Assembly (NCBI GenBank): GCA_038131955.1
Contig: JAYPQK010000001.1
Location: 62,001 to 126,000, forward strand
Length of the DNA stretch: 64,000 bases
Direction of reading: 5' to 3'
Origin: SHAN690 sp038131955
GTDB lineage: Bacteria; Bacteroidota; Bacteroidia; Flavobacteriales_G; Salibacteraceae
This document shows positions 58,765-64,000 of this stretch, piece by piece; the first letter of the stretch is position 1; each line of letters opens with the position of its first letter. The notes below the pieces were generated by a model. The model saw only the letters and a list, made by a program, of their open reading frames with translations. It searched no databases and was not told where the DNA came from. The position numbers were made by a program, and so were the translations under genes.

Positions 58765-60932
58765 GGCATGACAACCAGGGGAATGGCCCCCTCGATGTCA
58801 TCGAAAGTAAGCAGATAGGTGCCAGGGCGAATGGCACCGATCGCAAGGGTTTTCTGCTGAATTGCACCTTGTGCAACCACCCCTCCTTGAAGATCATAGA
58901 TCCGGTAACCGTGCCGGCCCTCCAACTCGATATGAAGTGTTTGTCCGGATCGGATCGGGTTAGGGAAGACCTTGAATCCAACTCCGAGTTCTTCCACTCC
59001 AGGGATGGGCCCGGTGGCGAACGCATCGATCGTATCCGAATAGCAGCGATTAGAAACAACTACTTGATATTGGACTCCGACCGTATTCGTCATCCCGGTC
59101 TGCTCTAGCGAAGCCATGAAGGAATAGGATCCAACCACGGTTGTATCCGGGAATATCCATGTGATCTGATCCGTGCAAGAAGCCTGCGCCGTAAACTGAA
59201 TTGAAATACCTGAGGGTTGCGAAGTGATCTGGGCATCCGGATACTTGCGCTGGAAGATCAGCACGGTATCCATTACCCCTAGGCTTTCATTATAATAAGA
59301 ACCCGAGCATCCATCCACGAGCTTAGTCGCCACTACCTGATACTCGTAGGTAGACGTGTCCAATAAGCATTGGTCGAGATAGCTTGTCTCCGTAAGGACA
59401 TCCGACCTTCTTTCCCATGGCCCCTTGTCCTGCCGGCGATAAACATAGTATCCATCAATTTCTTGATCCGGGCTCGACGTCCAGTTGAGTTGGACATTTA
59501 ACGTATCGACCGTATCCGCCGTCAAGTTAGTGGGCGGAGCGATGTACTCCATCCTGAGGCTTGGGTCGCCCAATTGCGCCACATGAACGAATCGAGCACC
59601 ATAACTTGACTCGTAGAGGTTGTTGTTTCCTTGGGTCAGTTTGGCACATGCGCCGATGCTTTCACCAGACCCCAAGGGGTAGTAATGCCACCATGGACGA
59701 CCCGCCCAGCTGATGGTCATGGTTCTTCCCTGAGCTAGTGCGGAACGCAAGAAGTTGTTCTGTCGATCCCAGTCACCGAAGTAGCTGCCAAACAACATGG
59801 TAAAACCCGTCAACAAAGAGTCTCCCACCAATTGCGTAGAAGTACCTATTCCGCTAGCTGATTCATGGGAACCTCCGCCACAACCATAGGAGAACAAATA
59901 GCCCTGAGATGCCATGGTCGATCGGTAATCTGCCGTGAAGATGCTATCTTTTCCTACCATCGGCGCGAAATTCCGCCAGCCATTTGAGGCAAAGGCCTCG
60001 CCGCCAAATCCTCCAAAGTTGTCATCGATCAGACCTCGCTTCGGCAAGGTCCATTCAGCCTGTTTATAGGCATGTACACGATCCAAGTACTCCTTCGTCA
60101 ACTCCACCTCTGTTTTTGAAAAATGGGAAAGGTTTCGCATGTCGATCCTTCCAATCATCAACTCGGGCTCTCCGTTTCCGGGAATTACACTTTGATCGAA
60201 CTTACCATCTCCGGGTACATTATCATTCCTTGGATCATTTGCACTTGTATTGTTGATGGAATTGTCCGTCCATGTTCCGTCGAGGTCAGCATAGTACACA
60301 TCAGCGGGCCACGCACCCTGATGATCAGGAACATGTCCGTCAGGCGCAAGGTTTCCGGAGTATGGCACCGGGATATGGCCAATGATCACCAACGTGGTGA
60401 GATCATCAAACAGAGAAGCCACCCCTTCGATAATGCCTTTGATGTCTGCCACTTCATGGCTATCGGTCAAATTGAGCATCACCGTTCGGTAACCATCTTC
60501 ATCGAGATCCTTCTTGAATCGTCTCAACTCAGGAAGAAGAGCGAGGTAAATCTCCGTTTCAACCAAGATGAGCGCACCTCCGCGATCCCTTTGGATATTG
60601 GCCCTGACCCCGGCTCGGGCGTAACCATAGCCCAGATAGCCATTACCATACTTCACCACACGATAGTCATAGCGCATTCCTTCCTGCACCGTAGTATCTA
60701 CGTAAGTTGTCCCGGCGGTGGAGGCGATCTGTGAACCCCAAGATGTGGCCTCCAGTGTTTTTCGAAAGATCCGATAGCTATTCGCGCCGGCATCTTCTCC
60801 CCATGAAAGCTCAATGGCGGTTGGGTTCTCCTGCGCCTTGGCTTGAAGCCGCACCGAGCACTGCAACGCCGTTTGAGCATCAACATTCCAAAAAAAAAGG
60901 GTGATCAAACAGAGGATAGAGAAAATGCGCAT
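58761..60932 (-). CDS. T9SS-exported protein with C25-peptidase-like core
   Basis: A 723-residue secreted protein. A signal peptide (IFSILCLITLFFWNVDAQ) and a fibronectin type III-like domain (ELSWGEDAGANSYRIFRKTL) are followed at about residues 115-440 by a region resembling the caspase-like fold of C25 (gingipain) peptidases: LVETEIYLALLPELRRFKKD, DDLTTLVIIGHIPVPYSG, then GEPELMIGRIDMRNLSHF and YLFSYGCGGGSHESAS. A His in GHIPVP and a Cys in YGCGGG could be catalytic, but the usual sequence around the Cys differs. A second FnIII-like domain (LNWTSSPDQEIDGYYVYRRQ) and a type A sorting domain (FKVFPNPIRSGQTLHIELEG) end it. Activity is uncertain. Confidence 0.8.
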   Translation of the reverse strand: MRIFSILCLITLFFWNVDAQTALQCSVRLQAKAQENPTAIELSWGEDAGANSYRIFRKTLEATSWGSQIASTAGTTYVDTTVQEGMRYDYRVVKYGNGYLGYGYARAGVRANIQRDRGGALILVETEIYLALLPELRRFKKDLDEDGYRTVMLNLTDSHEVADIKGIIEGVASLFDDLTTLVIIGHIPVPYSGNLAPDGHVPDHQGAWPADVYYADLDGTWTDNSINNTSANDPRNDNVPGDGKFDQSVIPGNGEPELMIGRIDMRNLSHFSKTEVELTKEYLDRVHAYKQAEWTLPKRGLIDDNFGGFGGEAFASNGWRNFAPMVGKDSIFTADYRSTMASQGYLFSYGCGGGSHESASGIGTSTQLVGDSLLTGFTMLFGSYFGDWDRQNNFLRSALAQGRTMTISWAGRPWWHYYPLGSGESIGACAKLTQGNNNLYESSYGARFVHVAQLGDPSLRMEYIAPPTNLTADTVDTLNVQLNWTSSPDQEIDGYYVYRRQDKGPWERRSDVLTETSYLDQCLLDTSTYEYQVVATKLVDGCSGSYYNESLGVMDTVLIFQRKYPDAQITSQPSGISIQFTAQASCTDQITWIFPDTTVVGSYSFMASLEQTGMTNTVGVQYQVVVSNRCYSDTIDAFATGPIPGVEELGVGFKVFPNPIRSGQTLHIELEGRHGYRIYDLQGGVVAQGAIQQKTLAIGAIRPGTYLLTFDDIEGAIPLVVMP

Positions 60933-60965
60933 GATCGTAGATTTAGGAGGAAAGAAAGGTAGGAA

Positions 60966-61973
60966 TTAATCTCCAGCGCTCTCCCCTTGGCCGTCTACCT
61001 CTCCTTCGAATTCAGTGGTCACCACGTGTGCATCGAAGCCTTGTTCTTGAAGGTATTTGGTAAAACCCGATGTGTAGCCGTGCGTGACGTATATGTGCTC
61101 GGCTTCGGACAAACGAATGGCTTCGTTCAGTTGTCCCCAATCTGCGTGATCCGAAAGCACAAACCCTCGATCCGCATTCCGTCTCCGCCGCGTGCCCCGC
61201 ATCATCATCCATCCGCTGGCAATGCCCGTCTGGTATTTCCCGAAGCGACGCATCCATGACGTACCCATGGCTGACGGTGGGGCGATGATGAACGCTCCCT
61301 CGAACCGATCTTTCTTCATCTCAGCTTCTACCAGTGATGTGGGAGGAACATCTATTCCAGCATCCTTCAAGACCAGATTCGTGTTCTCCACCGCTCCGTG
61401 CGTGAAGACTTCCCCGATACTTGGATCCAAGTGTTTGAGAATGCGTTGAGCCTTTCCAAGGGCGTAGGCAAAAAGGACAGAATTTCTACCCGCCTCCGCA
61501 TTGCTCTTCCACCAAGCATTGATGTCTCGATAGACCTCGTGCTGGTCTGGCCACCGAAAAACAGGAAGCCCGAACGTGCTTTCGGTGATGAAGTGGTGAC
61601 ATTTAACCGGTTCGAACGGCGTACTCAATCCATCATCGTCCAGCTTATAGTCGCCTGAAACCACCCAAACCTCGCCTTTGTACTCGAGTCGCACCTGTGA
61701 CGAACCAGGGATATGCCCGGCCGGATGCAAACTCAGTTTCACACCCCCAATGATTCGCTCTTCCCCGTACTCTAGTGCATCAGTTTTGATGTCAGCCCCT
61801 AAACGATGCTTCATTACCGGTATGCTCTTCCGATGCGCCAGATAGTGCTTCATTCCGTAGCGAGCATGATCGCTATGGGCATGCGTGATCACCGCCTTGG
61901 GAACGGGTCGCCAAGGGTCGATGTATAGATCGGCCTGAGCGCAGTAGATGCCTTTATCGGTGAAGGTGAGCAT
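60966..61973 (-). CDS. Ligase-associated DNA exonuclease (metallo-beta-lactamase fold)
   Basis: A 335-residue metallo-beta-lactamase/beta-CASP protein related to Artemis and SNM1 nucleases. The metal motif is AVITHAHSDHARYGMKHYLA near residue 30 (HxHxDH), with LHPAGHIPGSSQVRLEY and VSGDYKLDDDGL after it; FVLSDHADWGQLNEAIRLS near residue 270 is the beta-CASP motif. The layout corresponds to the family normally encoded with an ATP-dependent DNA ligase and a Lhr-like helicase. Here the neighbour is fructosamine kinase, and the ligase is not within view to either side. The start codon overlaps the stop of that kinase by one base. Confidence 0.87.
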   Translation of the reverse strand: MLTFTDKGIYCAQADLYIDPWRPVPKAVITHAHSDHARYGMKHYLAHRKSIPVMKHRLGADIKTDALEYGEERIIGGVKLSLHPAGHIPGSSQVRLEYKGEVWVVSGDYKLDDDGLSTPFEPVKCHHFITESTFGLPVFRWPDQHEVYRDINAWWKSNAEAGRNSVLFAYALGKAQRILKHLDPSIGEVFTHGAVENTNLVLKDAGIDVPPTSLVEAEMKKDRFEGAFIIAPPSAMGTSWMRRFGKYQTGIASGWMMMRGTRRRRNADRGFVLSDHADWGQLNEAIRLSEAEHIYVTHGYTSGFTKYLQEQGFDAHVVTTEFEGEVDGQGESAGD

Positions 61974-62842
61974 TAGGTAAACCGTCGAACAATGGAACGC
62001 ACCTGTTGAACGTAAGATTCACCGAAGAGGTTCACATGAACGAGCAAGGGATATAGGTTAGCGATCTGCGTGCCTTCCTCCCAATTCGATTCCAAAGGGA
62101 ACATCTCATGGTAGCGATCAAAGATCGACCGATCGAACCCTCCAAACAGTTGCATCATGCCCAAGTCCATGTATCGATGACCATAATAGACCGCTGGATC
62201 AAAGATGCTCGGCTTGCCACCAGAGACCACGGCATAATTCCCAGACCATAGATCACCATGGAGTAAAGAGGGCTTTTCCTCCGGAAAGAATTCTGAGAGA
62301 CGGCCATAGAGACTTTCGAATGAGTTTGCGTCAGCAGCGTTCATATGACCCCTTTCGATCGCCATTTCAAGTTGAAAATCTATGCGCTGGGTAAGGAAGA
62401 AGTCGATCCAGTCGTCCATCGGTTCATTCCACTGATTGAGGCTTCCGATGTAGTTGTCGACATCCAGTCCGAAGGATTCATGCTCGGTCTTATGAAGCTC
62501 CGCCAGGCAATGGGCAAACTGTCTAGTAAATTCCTTCCCAGGTGAACTCGGCTCCAAGTACTCCATCACGAGCAAGGCTTGATCTTCCTGATAGGAAACA
62601 CCAAAAGTGCGCGGAACAATGAAAGATGAAGCTTCCCTCAGAAGTTGTAACCCCTCCGCCTCACGTTCAAACATAAACGGGAATCGTTCAGCGTGATTCA
62701 CTTTGACAAAGTATCGCACCCCTTCAGCTTCCACCTTGAAGCATTGATTGATATCCCCTCCACCCACGGGTTGGATACTCCCGGCGGAGACCTTTGCGTC
62801 GATTAGCTCGGCAATAGCTGATTCAATTAGTGTGGGCTTCAT
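61973..62842 (-). CDS. Fructosamine kinase family protein
   Basis: A 289-residue kinase-like protein that phosphorylates fructosamines or ribulosamines on glycated proteins or small molecules so that they break down. It opens with SIQPVGGGDINQCFKVEAEG, then YFVKVNHAERFPFMFEREAE with the ATP-binding Lys. The catalytic HGD motif is LLHGDLWSGNYAVVSGGKPS and the metal-binding part is IFDPAVYYGHRYMDLGMMQL. The ATG at 62842 is the chosen start. It is first in a one-base-overlapping pair with the exonuclease, and divergent from glutathione peroxidase. Confidence 0.9.
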   Translation of the reverse strand: MKPTLIESAIAELIDAKVSAGSIQPVGGGDINQCFKVEAEGVRYFVKVNHAERFPFMFEREAEGLQLLREASSFIVPRTFGVSYQEDQALLVMEYLEPSSPGKEFTRQFAHCLAELHKTEHESFGLDVDNYIGSLNQWNEPMDDWIDFFLTQRIDFQLEMAIERGHMNAADANSFESLYGRLSEFFPEEKPSLLHGDLWSGNYAVVSGGKPSIFDPAVYYGHRYMDLGMMQLFGGFDRSIFDRYHEMFPLESNWEEGTQIANLYPLLVHVNLFGESYVQQVRSIVRRFT

Positions 62843-62886
62843 GAGCAATTTGCTACTTTCATTGTTACATCATCAAATGAACAATT

Positions 62887-63438
62887 ATGAAATCACTTTT
62901 TCTAATCTTAAGCTTCATGGGCATCATGGCTAGCACCGCTCCGGATCAAACGATCTATCAATTCACGATGAAAAGCATCGAAGGCGAAGATGTGAGCCTA
63001 TCGGATTATTCCGGTAAGGTGGTCATGATTGTGAACGTAGCTAGTAAGTGCGGCTTGACTCCACAGTACAAGGACCTCCAAAAGTTGTACGATGAGATCG
63101 GCGGAGAAGACTTCGTGATCCTCGGTTTTCCAGCCAACAACTTCATGGGTCAAGAACCTGGCACGGAAGAAGAGATCATGGCTTTCTGCGAGAAGAACTA
63201 CGGTGTCACCTTCCCGATGTTTTCCAAGATCGAGGTCAAGGGAAAGGACATTCATCCTCTATACGACTTCCTGACGCACAAGGGAAAGAACGGAAACGTA
63301 GACTCAGATGTAAGCTGGAACTTCCAGAAGTTCTTGATCGGTAAAGACGGTACCGTCCGCGAATCGATCAGCCCACGTCAAAGCGTCTTGGACACGGACA
63401 TTAGGAAAATGATCGACGCTCTCCGCGCAGAAGGATAG
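62887..63438 (+). CDS. Glutathione peroxidase-family thiol peroxidase
   Basis: A 183-residue peroxidase. The peroxidatic cysteine is in VNVASKCGLTPQYKDLQKLY near residue 56 (Cys rather than selenocysteine). The Gln and Trp partners are in GFPANNFMGQEPGTEEEI and DVSWNFQKFLIGKDG. FCEKNYGVTFPMFSKIEVKG is also conserved and offers a likely resolving Cys. The N terminus (LFLILSFMGIMAST) looks like a signal sequence, so the enzyme may be periplasmic. Bacterial members generally use thioredoxin. It is the last chromosomal-type gene before the tRNA/mobile DNA region. Confidence 0.92.
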   Translation: MKSLFLILSFMGIMASTAPDQTIYQFTMKSIEGEDVSLSDYSGKVVMIVNVASKCGLTPQYKDLQKLYDEIGGEDFVILGFPANNFMGQEPGTEEEIMAFCEKNYGVTFPMFSKIEVKGKDIHPLYDFLTHKGKNGNVDSDVSWNFQKFLIGKDGTVRESISPRQSVLDTDIRKMIDALRAEG

Positions 63439-63442
63439 TTGC

Positions 63443-63450
63443 TATATTTG
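63443..63450 (+). promoter_or_regulatory. Predicted -7 box of the tRNA-Ala gene
   Basis: TATATTTG exactly fits TAnnTTTG and lies 13 bases before the first G of the tRNA fragment at 63463. The native tRNA promoter therefore drives the disrupted copy and, through it, the GIY-YIG gene. Confidence 0.6.
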
Positions 63451-63462
63451 CCGTCCATTGTT

Positions 63463-63528
63463 GGGGATGTAGCTCAGCTGGCTACCCGCCCGTTCCGAAC
63501 GGTACGTTCGGGCGGGGAGCGCTTGACT
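63463..63528 (+). pseudogene. 5' half of tRNA-Ala, interrupted by a hairpin and cut before the anticodon
   Basis: GGGGATGTAGCTCAGCTGG and CTA (63463-63484) match the acceptor and D arm of the tRNA at 63763. A 32-base palindrome follows in the D loop, and the tRNA resumes with GAGCGCTTGACT (63517-63528), ending at T33 of the anticodon loop. The next bases begin the GIY-YIG gene. Apart from the insert, the 34 shared bases differ from the second copy by one C/T. It cannot form a tRNA by itself. Confidence 0.8.
63485..63516. repeat. GC-rich palindrome inserted in the D loop of the tRNA fragment
   Basis: This 32-base insert can fold with outer arms CCCGCCCG and CGGGCGGG, or with inner arms CCGAACG and CGTTCGG around GTA. 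It interrupts the D loop exactly between GGCTA and GAGC. Its GCCCGTTCCG (63488-63497) also occurs at 1254-1263 in the intergenic repeat block beside another GGCGGG, so it may belong to the same small palindrome family. Confidence 0.65.
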
Positions 63529-63535
63529 CTTGAAT

Positions 63536-63772
63536 ATGAAGGTCTACGTACTTCGAAGCGAAAAGGATGAATCTCAATACGTAGGGATGAGGTCGGATCC
63601 AGAACGAAGACTTTCAGAACACAATAAGGGTCAAGTAAAGTCAACGAAGGCTAAGTGTCCTTGGAAAATTGTTCTTATTGAGTCTTATGACAGTAGAATC
63701 GAAGAGAGAAAAAGAGAGAAATATCTCAAGAGCGCCGCTGGAAGAAGATTCAGAAAAAGTTTGGGGATGTAG
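63536..63772 (+). CDS. Small GIY-YIG nuclease-family protein embedded in tRNA-Ala
   Basis: A 78-residue single-domain GIY-YIG protein. The pattern is MKVYVLRSEKDESQYVGM, then SDPERRLSEHNKGQVKS and WKIVLIESYDSRIEERKREK, giving the two tyrosine motifs, the catalytic Arg of the RRLSEHN helix and a Glu near residue 60. It lacks a DNA-recognition domain, like the YhbQ/UPF0213 group. The gene begins eight bases after the tRNA 5' half and ends inside the second tRNA: its last codons GGG ATG TAG are tRNA bases 2-10. A TTG two codons upstream is an alternative start. Its position, just 5' of the anticodon and flanked by copies of the target's 5' half, resembles a homing element. Confidence 0.85.
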   Translation: MKVYVLRSEKDESQYVGMRSDPERRLSEHNKGQVKSTKAKCPWKIVLIESYDSRIEERKREKYLKSAAGRRFRKSLGM

Positions 63773-63819
63773 CTCAGTTGGCTAGAGCGCTTGACTGGCA
63801 GTCAAGAGGTCGTGGCGCC
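63763..63819 (+). tRNA. tRNA-Ala(GGC), 3' end missing
   Basis: From 63763 the sequence folds as acceptor GGGGATG, D arm GCTC..GAGC, anticodon arm CTTGA-CTGGCAG-TCAAG (anticodon GGC, reading GCC for alanine) and variable loop AGGTC. The T arm begins GTGG and then departs: no TTCGA loop, no matching arm and no CATCCCC acceptor strand follow before 63885. The gene is therefore truncated about 57 bases in. Either a mobile element has integrated in the T arm, or the assembly joins unrelated DNA here. Confidence 0.7.
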
Positions 63820-63885
63820 CATACCTACAAAAAATCAGTTAGTTACAGGCTTATTAATAGATAGTTCGTCATAAAGTATGTCTTT
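63820..63885. other. AT-rich junction between the broken tRNA and a recombinase gene
   Basis: Sixty-six AT-rich bases follow the tRNA break, with a small inverted repeat CATAAAG/CTTTATG at 63870-63887 that overlaps the start of the next gene. Composition changes sharply from the chromosome to the left. It is the likely position of an att site, but the second att copy is outside the window. Confidence 0.45.
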
Positions 63886-64000
63886 ATGAGGACTAAAAAA
63901 GAACTATTTCCAATAGTGTCCATTACTACGAAGGGACATTATTTCGTGTATTTCTGGTATTGTAACAAGCGCTACCGAAATGCTAATTCAAGTTGTTTAG
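63886..64000 (+). CDS. Probable tyrosine recombinase, N terminus only
   Basis: Thirty-eight codons are visible from the ATG at 63886 and the frame is still open at the window edge. MRTKKELFPIVSITTKGHYF followed by FWYCNKRYRNANSS resembles the arm-binding N terminus of Bacteroidota phage-type integrases, where a short lysine-rich start leads to two beta-strands containing a YxYFxYNGKRYR-like pattern. No catalytic part is in view, so the call rests on this short pattern and on the neighbouring broken tRNA. It could be another protein with a similar start. Confidence 0.45.
   Translation, partial: MRTKKELFPIVSITTKGHYFVYFWYCNKRYRNANSSCL

Noticed and set aside
63885..64000. Full tRNA-Ala 3' end restored downstream
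   Set aside because: I looked for a T loop with TTCGA and a CATCCCC acceptor strand after the break and found none before the window ends.

Overview
The window is a chromosomal segment of a member of the Bacteroidota, most likely a marine or aquatic Flavobacteriales of the Cryomorphaceae/Schleiferiaceae type. The evidence is type IX secretion (T9SS) cargo with C-terminal sorting domains, PorV/PorU-like genes, a YbdL-type methionine aminotransferase paired with an omega-amidase, a three-gene sdhCAB operon, an SDR-type threonine dehydrogenase, and start-proximal promoters carrying the Bacteroidota -7 box TAnnTTTG. Base composition is close to 50% GC until about position 63820, where it becomes AT-rich. 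The taxonomic call is inference from gene content.

Layout. 1-9.5 kb: purS (cut by the window edge), pssA, a PorV2-like gene with the remnant of its PorU2 partner, an exonuclease, a serine hydrolase, phosphosugar isomerase, lysS and a PrsW-like protease. 9.5-14.8 kb: gpsA, a histidine kinase pseudogene with three lesions, and uvrC. 14.9-23.5 kb: the most coherent system in the window, a predicted light-responsive module. A CarH/LitR-type B12-dependent MerR regulator is followed by a tightly packed ten-gene operon: ECF sigma factor, crtI, crtB, a small exported protein, idi, a eukaryote-like 6-pyruvoyl-tetrahydropterin synthase, folE, an SDR lacking the usual catalytic tyrosine, a flavin reductase and a DNA photolyase. 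A TGTTTAAC/GTTAAACA palindrome lies immediately upstream of the operon promoter. The module would couple light sensing to carotenoids, pterin and flavin chemistry, and DNA photorepair.

23.5-39.2 kb: paaA, paaB and paaE without paaC and paaD, threonine dehydrogenase, a YwqK-like protein, then cysS, a QC-like lipoprotein, PAP2, polA, two small envelope proteins, yicC-gmk-nadD and thiL. 39.2-45.3 kb: a decayed membrane-protein gene, a universal stress protein, a hydrolase, aminopeptidase P, and a Wzm/Wzt polysaccharide exporter flanked by a beheaded glycosyltransferase and a truncated sulfotransferase. 45.4-53.9 kb: sdhCAB and two T9SS-exported surface proteins, each closed by a clear terminator. 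54-63.4 kb: methionine transamination and repair genes, envelope and T9SS proteins, comF, a ligase-associated exonuclease, fructosamine kinase and glutathione peroxidase.

The right end (63.46-64 kb) is unusual. A tRNA-Ala(GGC) gene is interrupted between U33 and the anticodon by a small GIY-YIG nuclease gene, followed by a second copy of the tRNA 5' half exactly 300 bp downstream. That second copy breaks in its T arm and leads into AT-rich DNA with the probable start of a tyrosine recombinase, so the edge looks like a mobile-element boundary. Several intergenic gaps hold recurring short repeat families, and at least five genes in the window are broken.
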